NCBI GenBank assembly: GCA_003153375.1
Contig: PLYM01000156.1
Coordinates: 45,183-109,182 of the forward strand
Length of the DNA: 64,000 nt
Reading direction: 5' to 3'
DNA from: Planctomycetaceae bacterium
GTDB lineage: Bacteria > Planctomycetota > Planctomycetia > Pirellulales > PALSA-1355
In this document: one piece after another, positions 9,902-18,493 of the stretch
How positions within the stretch are numbered: the stretch's first letter is position 1
Layout of the letters: every line of letters begins with the position of its first letter
Position numbers and translations under genes: made by a program
The notes under the pieces: generated by a model
The model's input: only the letters and a program-made list of their open reading frames with translations
What the model was told of the DNA's origin: nothing
Databases searched by the model: none

Positions 9902-11233
9902 ATGGAATTTGACGCGGCGCCAAAAAAGAAAGGCCTCGCTTGTCCGCGCTGCGGCAACCGGCTGCGGGTGCGCCCCGAGCAGGTTGGCACGCAGGTGATG
10001 TGTCCGAAGTGCGAGTCGACGTTCACCGTCGGCCAATCGGCCGCGCCGCCCTCCGCGCCCAAGGCTGTGGCGCCTCCGACTGTTGGCTCATCCGCTCCGC
10101 TTCCCTTGGCCGCAGCGCCCTCGGTCCATGATGACGATGCCTACGAGCCGGAGATTCCGCTGACGCGACCATTGGCCGAGGCCGAACCGCAAATGGTCGA
10201 CCTCAGCCCGTCGGCCAATCGGCAAGTTGGCTACGAAGTCGATTGGGACCAGGCCGACGACATTGAGGTCGAAGCCCCGCACGAGCGCCCCACGCGCGAC
10301 GAAGGCGAGTATCTGGCGCTGGCCGAAGCCCGTGGCATGGTGCGCAGCCAGGTCTTCGAGAAGCCGCCCGAGTTCACCTTTTTCTCGGGCGTGTTCAGTT
10401 TTCCTTGGCGGGGACCGAACATCACCCGTTGGGTTGCGATTTCGTTCGGAATGACTTGCACGGGCGAGTTGATGGTCGCGACGGTCGATTTCTTGCGCGG
10501 CGGCGTCGGCTTGGGGACTCTGGCCGGGCCGATTCTGGCGCTGTTCGTGTCGATCATGGCCCTGCTCACCGGAGCCTTCACGGCACCGTGCTTTCTGGCC
10601 GCGGTGCAAGACACGGCCGACGGCTTTGACGAGGTGCAGGAGTCGACGCTGCCCGATTGGGACCAATGGTTCTTCTCGCTGCTGAGCGTGCTGTCGGTGT
10701 GGCTGCTTTCCGGCACGCTGGGCGTTCCGTTGACGCTCATCCCCGAGATTGGCCCTTCGGGCGTGTTGATCGGAAACCTGTTGTTCGTTCCGATTCTGAT
10801 CCTCTCGGCGCTGGAGTGCGAATCGTTCTTGTTGCCCTATTCGCCCGCTGTGCTCTCCAGCCTGCGCCGCAATGCCGGAGCCTGGCTGGTGTTCTATCTC
10901 GTCTCTAGCGTGCTGGTCGCCTGTTGGTTCGGACTGAGCCTGCTGGCCACGCTGGCGCCGTACTTGTCGGTCGTGGTACTGGCGCCGACTTTTGCCGCGG
11001 TGGTGTTGATCTATGCGAGGCTGCTGGGACGACTGGCCTGGGTCATTACCGGCTCGCCGCTGTCGCGGGTCGAAGATCGCGGAGGCCCCGGCCGTTCGGC
11101 GGCAATGCGGCCGGCCAAGAAGAAGGGGCGGCGGCGGGGGCTGAAGATGCCCGAGGACCTGGATGCCGGAGCCGAGATGCTGGCCGAGCGACGCCCGCCA
11201 GTCGGGCCATCGAACACTGATCGTCGTCGGTGA
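9902..11233 (+). CDS. membrane protein with N-terminal zinc ribbon
   Basis: A 443-residue protein. Residues 14-37 form a zinc ribbon (CPRC at 14-17, CPKC at 34-37) of the kind found at the start of many planctomycete proteins. A Pro/Ala-rich acidic linker follows to about residue 160, then five or six hydrophobic segments (about 180-400), and a basic tail (RPAKKKGRRRG). The start is placed here because GGGAG lies 8 nt upstream and the ribbon begins at once. The open frame extends upstream only antisense to the desulfurase. No enzymatic motif was seen. Its stop codon abuts the stop of the convergent cyclase gene with no gap. Confidence 0.75.
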   Translation: MEFDAAPKKKGLACPRCGNRLRVRPEQVGTQVMCPKCESTFTVGQSAAPPSAPKAVAPPTVGSSAPLPLAAAPSVHDDDAYEPEIPLTRPLAEAEPQMVDLSPSANRQVGYEVDWDQADDIEVEAPHERPTRDEGEYLALAEARGMVRSQVFEKPPEFTFFSGVFSFPWRGPNITRWVAISFGMTCTGELMVATVDFLRGGVGLGTLAGPILALFVSIMALLTGAFTAPCFLAAVQDTADGFDEVQESTLPDWDQWFFSLLSVLSVWLLSGTLGVPLTLIPEIGPSGVLIGNLLFVPILILSALECESFLLPYSPAVLSSLRRNAGAWLVFYLVSSVLVACWFGLSLLATLAPYLSVVVLAPTFAAVVLIYARLLGRLAWVITGSPLSRVEDRGGPGRSAAMRPAKKKGRRRGLKMPEDLDAGAEMLAERRPPVGPSNTDRRR

Positions 11234-12121
11234 TTAGCCTTTCACGCCCAGCACGGCGAACACGCGGGCGGGGCCACCGCTGCCGGTTTCGATCTTCATC
11301 GGCGCGACGAATAGATAGAAGCCCGTGGCCGGCAGCTTGTCGAGTTGCGACAGGTTTTCCAGGCCATAGCATCCCGCCTTTCCCAGCGTGTGGTGTACCA
11401 CAAAATCGCGCGACAATCCGTAGTCGACGCTCATCGTGTCGAGTCCTACCCCCCGCACACGACGTTCGTCGATCAGGAACTTAACGGCCTCGGACGAAAA
11501 GCCGGGGAAGTGCAAGCGACTCATCACGTCGCGATTTTGATAGCGAGGCGCGTTGTTCCAGAATTGACCCCAGCCGGTGTGAGCCAGTACAACCGCACCG
11601 GCCGGGATCGGACCATGCGCTTGTTCGAATTTTCGGATGTCATCGACGCTGACTCGATAATCGGGGTCGGCGTTGACAGCCCCCCGCACGTCGATCAGCA
11701 CGCCGGGGGAGAACAGCTTCTCGCTCTCGATGCGATCGACCGAGGGGCGATCGCGCTCGAAGTGATTCGGCGCGTCCAAGTGGGTGCCCAAATGCTCGGG
11801 CGAACTGAAAGCCTTCGATAGCACGCCGTCCTTTTCCAGCGTTGCGATCGTGTGCAGCTCAAACGGCTTGTAGTTGTCGGCCGGCCAATACGCGCTTTGG
11901 GGGTTGAGGGGCCAGGCCAGGTCGACGATTTGGAGCTTGCCGGCAGCCAGGTCGGAAAGCGTGGGGCCGGTGCCGGCTGGCGAAGCATCACCGGCGCCAG
12001 CAGCCCGGACCGGCTGTGTGCTGAAAGCCCGCTCGATTGCGGAAAACACGTGGAATTCGATGGCCAAATTCATGAGCACGCCGCCCAGGAGTGCCAAGGC
12101 GGCCAGCAGCCAGCGTCGCAT
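11234..12121 (-). CDS. cyclase-family metal hydrolase (kynurenine formamidase-like)
   Basis: A 295-residue protein with the signature metal-binding motif HLGTHLDAPNHF (near residues 107-118) of the cyclase family, which includes bacterial kynurenine formamidase and isatin hydrolase. Later conserved blocks are present (VVLAHTGWG, GVGLDTMSVD). The N-terminus is a hydrophobic anchor or signal (residues about 4-20), so unlike cytosolic KynB this protein is probably outside the cytoplasm. No kynurenine pathway genes are nearby, so the substrate is open. It is convergent with the preceding gene, stop codon to stop codon. Confidence 0.85.
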   Translation of the reverse strand: MRRWLLAALALLGGVLMNLAIEFHVFSAIERAFSTQPVRAAGAGDASPAGTGPTLSDLAAGKLQIVDLAWPLNPQSAYWPADNYKPFELHTIATLEKDGVLSKAFSSPEHLGTHLDAPNHFERDRPSVDRIESEKLFSPGVLIDVRGAVNADPDYRVSVDDIRKFEQAHGPIPAGAVVLAHTGWGQFWNNAPRYQNRDVMSRLHFPGFSSEAVKFLIDERRVRGVGLDTMSVDYGLSRDFVVHHTLGKAGCYGLENLSQLDKLPATGFYLFVAPMKIETGSGGPARVFAVLGVKG

Positions 12122-12466
12122 TTCTTGCCAAACCCTCGGTGGTTTATCTCGCCCAACCCGGGGAAAGTCTAGCTTTTGCCCGGCGGCGCTTTCGGGGGAT
12201 GCCTGGGGAGATCATGACGATTGTGCCAATTGCGAGGCTTGCCTGACGGGGCACAGCCCAAGGCGCTCCAGTTGGGTCGCACGGAGCAGTGTGCTCGCGA
12301 ACGGAGAGTCCCTCGGCCATTCCCCCGCCGGGCGGATGCGGTAGACTAGTTGACGGGCGCCGAGCCGGTCGTCAAAATTCCGTTATTCGTCGGCGTGCGG
12401 CGGCGTGGTGCGCCACCAGCGTAAAGGCGTCCCGGGTAACACAGTTTTTCGCAAAGGGGTTCAGGT
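12122..12466. other. intergenic region between cyclase gene and infC
   Basis: 345 bases without a credible gene. The right half holds a promoter-like pair for infC (described separately) and ends in the infC ribosome binding site. The left half should contain the leftward promoter for the cyclase gene, but no clear hexamer pair was seen. Short frames here are not supported by ribosome binding sites or recognisable protein sequence. Confidence 0.6.
12350..12378 (+). promoter_or_regulatory. putative promoter for the infC cluster
   Basis: TTGACG (12350-12355) and CAAAAT (12373-12378) are separated by exactly 17 bases, a good match to a vegetative sigma promoter. This would give an infC leader of about 80 nt. 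Inferred from sequence only. Confidence 0.4.
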
Positions 12467-12469
12467 ATC
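12455..12469 (+). promoter_or_regulatory. infC ribosome binding site with AUC start codon
   Basis: AGGGG at 12455-12459 is followed 7 bases later by ATC (12467-12469) in the infC frame. Between the in-frame TAA at 12437 and codon 26 of the protein there is no ATG, GTG or TTG, although homology to IF-3 starts immediately ([17 protein letters not shown]). The start codon must therefore be a near-cognate codon, and this ATC has ideal spacing. Confidence 0.8.
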
Positions 12470-12967
12470 GACCGCAATCAGAGGATCAACGAGCAGATCC
12501 GCATTTCACCCGTTCGGGTAATCACGGCTGACGGCGAACTGTTGGGCATCATCAACACGGACGAGGCACTGGCGAAGGCCCGTGAGGCGGATCTGGATCT
12601 CGTCGAGGTGGCCCCCAACGAGCGGCCGCCCGTCTGCCGCATCATGGACTATGGCAAGTTCAAGTACCAGCAGAAGAAGCGGCAGGGCAAAGGGCACACG
12701 CATCAGAGCAAAATCAAGGAAATTCGCGTTCGCCCTAAGACCGGAGAGCACGACATTGCCTTCAAATTGAACCAGGCCCGCACCTTCTTGCAGCACAAAG
12801 ACAAGGTGGTCGTCTCGGTCATCTTTCGCGGCCGCGAAATGGCGCACGTGGAAGAAGGCCGCAAGGTGATCGACCACATCATCAAAGAGCTCGAGGACGA
12901 GGGCAAGCTCGAGTCGCCCCCCTCGCACCAGGGCAAGCGCATCGTCTGCATCCTGGCGCCGAAGTAA
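12467..12967 (+). CDS. infC: translation initiation factor IF-3, non-canonical AUC start
   Basis: IF-3 binds the 30S subunit, blocks premature 50S joining and checks initiator tRNA-start codon pairing. This 166-residue copy has the N-terminal domain ([20 protein letters not shown]), the conserved linker region ([16 protein letters not shown]) and the C-terminal domain ([27 protein letters not shown]). Starting at the first ATG, GTG or TTG (12542) would delete the first 25 conserved residues. In E. coli infC begins at AUU, and IF-3 represses its own synthesis by discriminating against that codon; the same logic is likely here with AUC. It leads the cluster infC-rpmI-rplT-pheS-pheT. Confidence 0.93.
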   Translation: MDRNQRINEQIRISPVRVITADGELLGIINTDEALAKAREADLDLVEVAPNERPPVCRIMDYGKFKYQQKKRQGKGHTHQSKIKEIRVRPKTGEHDIAFKLNQARTFLQHKDKVVVSVIFRGREMAHVEEGRKVIDHIIKELEDEGKLESPPSHQGKRIVCILAPK

Positions 12968-13160
12968 GTCGGCAGAGCGTCCAGCGTTTTTCGATATTCA
13001 AGGCGTCGGCCCGTGCGCCGGACGCGCGTGACTTTGCTTGCGCTTCCGGTCTGGATCAGCCCTTTGAGCGCATGATCGCCAAGGGGTGCGACGTGCTCTG
13101 CCCGGTGGACTGGGCCGGACCGGCCGGAAATCGGTCCATTTCCCGCGGATAAGTACTCTT

Positions 13161-13186
13161 TTGTTTTGGCCGAGCGGCCCTATAAT
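13161..13186 (+). promoter_or_regulatory. putative promoter before rpmI
   Basis: A perfect TATAAT (13181-13186) lies 60 bases before rpmI. A TTGTTT element (13161-13166) is upstream, but its 14-base spacing is short, so only the -10 box is convincing. It would allow rpmI-rplT-pheST transcription independent of infC. Confidence 0.4.
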
Positions 13187-13246
13187 GACGGGTTCTGTTT
13201 CGTGACCGGGAATCTCATGGGGGCCAGACGGCCCAGAGAATCGAAA

Positions 13247-13450
13247 ATGCCAAAGCAAAAGACTCACAAGGGCGTCAAGAAGCGGTTTCGCACGACCGCC
13301 AAGGGTAAGGTCAAGCATCGCCAGGCCGGCACCAGCCATCTGGCGGCGCGCAAGACCCATAAACGGAAGCGCAATCTGCGCGGCACGACGACCCTGAGTG
13401 ATCAATTCACGAATCAGATCGTGACGATGTTGGCTGGCAACAGCTACTGA
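13247..13450 (+). CDS. rpmI: 50S ribosomal protein L35
   Basis: A 67-residue, strongly basic protein with the L35 signature from its first residues ([17 protein letters not shown], then [10 protein letters not shown] and [11 protein letters not shown]). L35 binds 23S rRNA in the large subunit. The start is set at the ATG that gives the standard L35 N-terminus; the frame is open upstream but the extra residues match nothing. The order infC-rpmI-rplT is the usual bacterial one, though the spacers on both sides (279 and 218 nt) are long for this cluster. Confidence 0.97.
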   Translation: MPKQKTHKGVKKRFRTTAKGKVKHRQAGTSHLAARKTHKRKRNLRGTTTLSDQFTNQIVTMLAGNSY

Positions 13451-13564
13451 ATCAATTTACCGGCTGAATTATTTGACCGGAGTACCGGTACTGAGCCGAA
13501 TGACAGGGAAACCTGTGACTGGCCGACGGTCCTTGGTTCTTTCTGGGACTGATTGGCCGATAGC

Positions 13565-13582
13565 GACCCACCGCGGTGGGTC
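13565..13582. promoter_or_regulatory. perfect 18-bp palindrome in rpmI-rplT spacer
   Basis: GACCCACCGCGGTGGGTC is perfectly self-complementary. As RNA it would form a 7-bp stem closed by CGCG. A second perfect palindrome, AGTACCGGTACT, sits at 13481-13492 in the same spacer. No T-run follows, so it is not an intrinsic terminator. A control element for rplT, such as an L20-binding or attenuation structure, is possible but is inference. Confidence 0.5.
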
Positions 13583-13668
13583 GATCGACGCGCGCGGGCG
13601 GGACAACGCTTGCCCAGACTGTTGGGCGGGGGCCTTGACGTGCGGCAGATGGGAGTAAGTGAAGTACG

Positions 13669-14031
13669 ATGAGAACTGTCAAAGGTGCCGCGCGCAATAA
13701 AGCCAAGCGCCGGCTGTTCAAGAAAGTTAAGGGCTATCGCGGTGGACGGAGCGGTCTTTACCGCACGGCCAAGGAAACGCTGGTTCGCGCCGGCGTGTTC
13801 GCATTTCGCGACCGTCGGGTGCGCAAGCGCGAGTTCCGCAAGCTGTGGATCATCCGCATCAATGCCGCGGTCCGCGAGCGAGGGCTGCGCTATAGCGAGT
13901 TCATTCACGGCCTCGATTTGGCCAAGCTGGGCTTGGACCGCAAGTCGCTGTCGGAAATGGCGATCCACGATCCCGCCGGTTTCGACGCCGTCGTGGCCCG
14001 GGTCAAAGACGCGCTGGCTGCCGCGGTCTAA
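13669..14031 (+). CDS. rplT: 50S ribosomal protein L20
   Basis: A 120-residue basic protein with the L20 hallmarks: an N-terminal rRNA-threading extension ([18 protein letters not shown]), then [19 protein letters not shown] and [10 protein letters not shown] in the globular domain. L20 is needed for early 50S assembly. In E. coli and B. subtilis it represses translation or transcription of its own operon by binding a leader RNA. Here the unusually long, palindrome-bearing spacer upstream is a candidate site for such control. Confidence 0.97.
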   Translation: MRTVKGAARNKAKRRLFKKVKGYRGGRSGLYRTAKETLVRAGVFAFRDRRVRKREFRKLWIIRINAAVRERGLRYSEFIHGLDLAKLGLDRKSLSEMAIHDPAGFDAVVARVKDALAAAV

Positions 14032-14063
14032 CGTCTCGCGTTCGACTCCCGGACGAACCGGCC

Positions 14064-15101
14064 ATGGCCCTTGCCGAATTCCTGGCGGAACTCGAATCCC
14101 TGGAAGCCGCCGCTCGGCAATCGCTGGCCGCGGCTGCCGATGCCAGCGCGCTCGAAGCGGCCCGCGTTGAATTCCTGGGCGCCAAAAGCGGCCGGTTGAA
14201 GAGCGTGCAAAAGCAGTTGGGCACCATTCCCGGTCCCGACAAGCCGGCCGCCGGCAAGCGTTTCAATGAAGCCAAGCTGGCCATTGAGGCCGCGCTGACG
14301 ATGGCGCAGGAGCGCCTCGAACGGTCGGCCACTCAGGCGGCCGCCGCGCCCTTCGATCCCACGCTGCCCGGACCGCGCCCGCGCTTGGGTCATTTGCACC
14401 CTTTGACGCAAACGATCGAAGAGCTCAAGGACATCATGGGCCGGTTGGGCTTTACCGTGGCCACGGGTCCCGAGATCGAAGACGAGCGGCACAACTTCGA
14501 GGCGCTCAACATTCCGGCCTCGCACCCGGCCCGCGACCCGCTGGAGAATTTCTATCTCTCGGTCGCCGGCGTGGCCACGGGCGAGCCCTTGTTGCTGCGT
14601 AGCCAGACCAGCACCGTGCAGATTCGCGTCATGGAGAGCACGCCGCCGCCGGTGCGCATCATTTCACTGGGCCGCGTTTATCGTCCCGACACGGCCGATG
14701 CCACGCACTATCCGATGTTCCATCAGATCGAGGGGCTGCTCATCGACCGCAAGGTGACGATGGCCGATCTGAAGAGCGTGCTGCGACTGTTCGCTAGCAG
14801 CTTTTTGGGCGGAGACGTCCACATCCGCTTCCGCCCCTCGTTCTTCCCCTTCACCGAGCCGAGTGTCGAAGTCGACATGAGCTGGCACGACACGCACGCC
14901 GGGGGCGCCATCCGTTGGATCGAGATGGGCGGGGCCGGCATGGTCGATCCGCACGTGCTGCGCGCGGTCGGCTACGACCCCGAAGAAGTGACCGGCTTTG
15001 CCTTTGGCCTGGGGGTCGAGCGCGTCTGCGCTCGGCGTCATGGCGTGAGTGACATTCGCGAGTTTTATCGCAACGACGTCCGGTTTCTGCATCAGTTCTG
15101 A
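14064..15101 (+). CDS. pheS: phenylalanine--tRNA ligase alpha subunit
   Basis: The catalytic class II subunit of the alpha2beta2 enzyme that charges tRNA-Phe. The 345 residues contain an N-terminal coiled coil (about 1-85), motif 2 region ([13 protein letters not shown], then [12 protein letters not shown]), the phenylalanine-pocket strand ([17 protein letters not shown]) and motif 3 ([21 protein letters not shown]). It starts 32 nt after rplT and is followed 18 nt later by pheT, consistent with one transcript. Confidence 0.97.
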   Translation: MALAEFLAELESLEAAARQSLAAAADASALEAARVEFLGAKSGRLKSVQKQLGTIPGPDKPAAGKRFNEAKLAIEAALTMAQERLERSATQAAAAPFDPTLPGPRPRLGHLHPLTQTIEELKDIMGRLGFTVATGPEIEDERHNFEALNIPASHPARDPLENFYLSVAGVATGEPLLLRSQTSTVQIRVMESTPPPVRIISLGRVYRPDTADATHYPMFHQIEGLLIDRKVTMADLKSVLRLFASSFLGGDVHIRFRPSFFPFTEPSVEVDMSWHDTHAGGAIRWIEMGGAGMVDPHVLRAVGYDPEEVTGFAFGLGVERVCARRHGVSDIREFYRNDVRFLHQF

Positions 15102-15119
15102 TTTTTCGCGCGAACGCCG

Positions 15120-17576
15120 ATGATCGTTTCCTGGGATTGGCTGAAACAGTACGTGGCGCTCGACATGACGCCGGCCGAATTGGCCGAGCGGCTGATGATG
15201 GCCGGTCTGAACCACGAGGATACGCACCAGGTTGGTGACGATTGGGCCATCAATCTCGAAGTCACGAGCAATCGGCCCGACTGCCTGGGCCACATCGGCA
15301 TCGCCCGCGAGGTGGCCGTGTTGTTCGAGCGTGAGCTGAAACTGCCCGCGGCGCTTCCGGCTTCGAGTGGCGAACGCGTCACGGAACTGACCGACGTGAC
15401 GGTCGAAAACCCCAAGCAATGTCCGCGCTATACGGCCCGCGTGATTCGCGGCGTCAAAGTGGCTCCCAGCCCCCGCTGGCTGGTGAATCGGCTGGCCACC
15501 GTGGGCATTGGGGCCATCAACAACGTGGTCGACATCACGAATTACGTGCTGCTGGAGTGCGGCCAGCCGCTGCACGCCTTCGACCTGGCCCGACTGGCCG
15601 GCCGGCGGATCATTGTCCGCCAGGCTCGCGAGGGCGAAACTTTCCTGGCAATCAACCACAAGAGCTACGTGCTCGATCCGAGCATGTGCGTGATTGCCGA
15701 CGCGCAGCGAGCCGTGGGCTTGGGGGGCGTGATGGGCGGAGCCGAATCCGAGGTCTCGCCGCAGACGAAGGAACTGTTGATCGAGGCGGCCGAGTTCGAT
15801 CCCATGTCGATTCGCAACACCGCCCGCAAGTTGAGCCTGCACAGCGACTCGTCCTATCGCTTTGAGCGGGGCGTCGATCCCTCGGGCGTCGATTGGGCCA
15901 GCCGCCGCACCTGCGAACTGATTCTGGAACTGGCCGGCGGCGAACTGGCCGCAGGTGTGATCGACGTCGGCCAGCAACCGGCCGAGCGGCAGCCGATCAC
16001 GTTGCGGTTCGATCAGTTGCCGCGCATCTTGGGCATCGAAATCGACGGTCGCGTGGCCCGCCGCATTCTGTCGGCGCTTGGCAACCAGGAGTTGCGAGCC
16101 GACGCCCGGCAGGTCGAGGTGATTCCACCTTCGTGGCGGCGCGATTTGTCGCGTGAGATTGACCTGGTCGAGGAAGTGGCCCGCATCTACGGCTATGACA
16201 AGATTCCCGAGGACGCCAGCGTGCCCATGGCCCCCTCGCATCGCACCGAGACCGATCGCGTGCTGGGCAAGGTGCGACAGGCGCTGACCGCGGCCGGCTT
16301 TGACGAAGCCATGACGCTGAGCGTCGTCGAGGAGCCCTGGTCCGAAGCCTTCAGCCCCTGGACCACCGCGGCGCCGTTGCGGTCGTCGACGCCCGTGCTG
16401 CGCCGCGCCGATCGCTTGCGGCGCAGCTTGGTGCCCAGTTTGCTCGGGGCCCGGCAGACGAACGAGTCGTTGGCCAATCCGGTGATCGAGCTGTTTGAAA
16501 TCGCGAACGTCTATTTGCCGCGCGGCAGCCAGTTGCCAGAGGAAGAGTTGGTGGTCAGCCTGACGAGCGGCGGCGACTACTTTGCTGTCAAGGGTGTGAT
16601 CGAAGGCGTCCTGGTGGCGCTGAATCCGGCGGCTGAACTTCTGGTGCGTCCGATATGGAATGATTTGCTAGAAAAGGAACGCAAGGCCCATCCGGATTCA
16701 CAGGTGAGGGCAATCAGCGACCACGAGTTCTCTGCTCTTCGACGTGCCATTGAGATCGGGATTGCGGCCCTGGCGTCTCATGAACGTCACGACTTGTTTG
16801 AGAGATGGCGCAGAGCTGGTGACGCAGAAGACTTGTTTGTTGCTGAGTTCTTGTTTCAAGCTGGATTTTCAGTTCTGACTGCGCAAGATCGCCAAAGTTT
16901 ATCTTTGATGCTGGGCGGTGCGAAGGACAACTACCTCGACTTTGAAGCGATCAGAGTGAGATTGGTCGCGCTCGGTCTAGCGGACCGCCGGGAATTACTC
17001 ATGCCATTGGCCACGGGCGAGGAGTCGTTTGCTCTAACGGCCGAGAATTCGCCTTCTCCCTATGTTGCGACTTCGGCCCGCCGACACCAGTTGCTCGACG
17101 CGCAACAAGCCGCCGAGCTATGGGTTCGCGTCGCCGACGATGATGAGCTGCTACTCGGTTACTTGGGCCAGGTGAGTGCCGACGGGCTCCAGCAATTCGA
17201 ACTTCGTGGCGGCACGACCGTGGCCGAATTGAATCTGTCGGCGCTAGCCGCGATTGCGAATCTGATTCCACAATACGTGCAGCCGCCGGTCTTCCCCTCG
17301 GTCGCTCGCGATCTGAACCTGGTCGTCGATGAAGGCGTGCTGTGGGCCGAGCTGGCTGGCACGGTGCGTCTGGCGGCGGCGCCCTTTGCCGAGTCGCTAA
17401 CGTTTCAGGATGTCTACCGCAATCCCGAGCGATTGGGACCCGACAAGAAGAGCTTGCTGTTCACGCTCACGCTACGTTCGCCGGATGGCACGTTGACCGG
17501 CGAACAAGCCGACCTGGTGTGCTCGAGCGTGGTCAATGCCTGTCATGCCGCCCACGGCGCTCAGTTGCGGGCGTAA
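15120..17576 (+). CDS. pheT: phenylalanine--tRNA ligase beta subunit with internal insertion
   Basis: The structural and editing subunit of PheRS, 818 residues. The order is: N-terminal domain without the EMAP-like tRNA-binding OB module (residue about 40 runs straight into INLEVTSNRPDCLG), the B3/B4 editing domain (YTARVIRGVKVAPSP, NNVVDITNYVLLECGQPLHAFD), B5 (ITLRFDQLPRILGIEI, SWRRDLSREIDLVEEVARIYGYDKIP), the class II-like core, and the C-terminal anticodon-binding FDX-ACB domain (YPAVARDLN-type block, then SLTFQDVYRNPERLGPDKKSL). Between residues about 512 and 653 (bases about 16654-17080) lies a segment I cannot match to any PheT. It separates LLVRP from HQLLDAQQAAELW, which are normally almost adjacent. 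The frame is intact across it. The stop is 1 bp from the convergent gene. Confidence 0.95.
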   Translation: MIVSWDWLKQYVALDMTPAELAERLMMAGLNHEDTHQVGDDWAINLEVTSNRPDCLGHIGIAREVAVLFERELKLPAALPASSGERVTELTDVTVENPKQCPRYTARVIRGVKVAPSPRWLVNRLATVGIGAINNVVDITNYVLLECGQPLHAFDLARLAGRRIIVRQAREGETFLAINHKSYVLDPSMCVIADAQRAVGLGGVMGGAESEVSPQTKELLIEAAEFDPMSIRNTARKLSLHSDSSYRFERGVDPSGVDWASRRTCELILELAGGELAAGVIDVGQQPAERQPITLRFDQLPRILGIEIDGRVARRILSALGNQELRADARQVEVIPPSWRRDLSREIDLVEEVARIYGYDKIPEDASVPMAPSHRTETDRVLGKVRQALTAAGFDEAMTLSVVEEPWSEAFSPWTTAAPLRSSTPVLRRADRLRRSLVPSLLGARQTNESLANPVIELFEIANVYLPRGSQLPEEELVVSLTSGGDYFAVKGVIEGVLVALNPAAELLVRPIWNDLLEKERKAHPDSQVRAISDHEFSALRRAIEIGIAALASHERHDLFERWRRAGDAEDLFVAEFLFQAGFSVLTAQDRQSLSLMLGGAKDNYLDFEAIRVRLVALGLADRRELLMPLATGEESFALTAENSPSPYVATSARRHQLLDAQQAAELWVRVADDDELLLGYLGQVSADGLQQFELRGGTTVAELNLSALAAIANLIPQYVQPPVFPSVARDLNLVVDEGVLWAELAGTVRLAAAPFAESLTFQDVYRNPERLGPDKKSLLFTLTLRSPDGTLTGEQADLVCSSVVNACHAAHGAQLRA

Positions 17577-17577
17577 G

Positions 17578-18183
17578 CTACTCGAGCCACGCGAAGCGCT
17601 TGATGCGGTCCAAAAAGTTGGGCCGCAGCGGGCCGCGGGCCGCGGGACTGAGGAACGGGGGCAAGCCGCGATCGACGCGGGCGACGATGTCGGCGGCTTG
17701 CTCGAGTCGGAAGTGATCGAACGTCGAGCGTCGAATTACCTGAAAGCCGCGCTCGCCGCCGCGCGGAGCGGTCCAGGCCTTCAGCCGTTCGCTCCACCGC
17801 TCGTCAATCGACGAGAGCCAGTGGGCATGCGCGGCCAGGCGGCGTCCACAGTCGCGCATCTGCCACAGCATCCGCAAGTCGTCGGGAGCCAGCGAATAGG
17901 CGTCGCCGCTGAAGAGCACGAACTCCCCATCGGTGTTGTCCAAGCCGGTTTGAATGGTCTCGGCCAGGCCGAGTCGTACCGGATGCCGAATCACGCGGAT
18001 CTGCGGAAAGCGATTGGCCAGCAAGCTGGTCGCCTCGCCCGTGTCGTCGGTCGAGCCGTCGTCGACGATGCAGAGTTCAAACTGGTCGCTGATTTCGGCC
18101 AGAACGTCGAGAATCTCGACGACGTCGTGCTCGAACTTGCGGTGGGCGTTGTGGACGGGCAGTAGCACGTGCAGCGTATTCAA
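17578..18183 (-). CDS. family 2 glycosyltransferase (short)
   Basis: A GT-A fold glycosyltransferase of 201 residues. It has the N-terminal strand LHVLLPVHN, the nucleotide-sugar site CIVDDGSTDDT, a GLAETIQTGL helix and an SGDAYSLAPDDL block where a DxD-like motif would be expected. I place the start at a TTG (18181-18183) because GAAGGAA lies 6 nt before it, whereas the upstream ATG (18216) has no ribosome binding site and adds residues with no homology. There is no membrane helix, unlike polyprenyl-phosphate mannosyltransferases with C-terminal anchors. Donor and acceptor are unknown. Confidence 0.75.
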   Translation of the reverse strand: MNTLHVLLPVHNAHRKFEHDVVEILDVLAEISDQFELCIVDDGSTDDTGEATSLLANRFPQIRVIRHPVRLGLAETIQTGLDNTDGEFVLFSGDAYSLAPDDLRMLWQMRDCGRRLAAHAHWLSSIDERWSERLKAWTAPRGGERGFQVIRRSTFDHFRLEQAADIVARVDRGLPPFLSPAARGPLRPNFLDRIKRFAWLE

Positions 18184-18493
18184 GAACGTTCCTTCAACTC
18201 GATGCCGGGGCGCCATGCAGCGGGAAGACGGCTTCCGTTGCCATGGGCGTCAGTCCGGTAATGATCGGACCTGACGCGGGCTCAACTCCAGCGAGGCAAG
18301 CCGAAATACCGCCTGTGCCCCCTATAGCGGCCGAGCCCGAAAATGGCATTTTGCAAGTGTTTGCACGCTGGGAGGCGCGCCAGCAATTTCCTGAGGCGGT
18401 CGGGAATTTCAATGCCAGTGCCAAGAGGAGGGCGAGGCCGGGCTGTTGACCTGGTTGAGGGTCCGTTCGGCCGGCCAAACGGTCACGCAGGAT
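18184..18493. other. intergenic region between two leftward genes
   Basis: 310 bases between the GT2 gene and the glucoamylase gene. Short frames are present on both strands, but none has a convincing start or protein features. The leftward ribosome binding site of the GT2 gene (GAAGGAA) lies at 18189-18195. No terminator hairpin with a T-run was seen. Confidence 0.5.

Noticed and set aside
14664..16241. A 525-codon antisense frame across pheS and pheT
   Set aside because: Both sense genes are certain by homology. The antisense product is low-complexity and rich in His/Gln/Arg as expected of a reverse-frame artefact.
17561..17580. Functional overlap or readthrough between pheT and the convergent glycosyltransferase gene
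   Set aside because: The stops are 1 bp apart, which is tight but common for convergent genes in compact genomes. There is no sign of a fusion.
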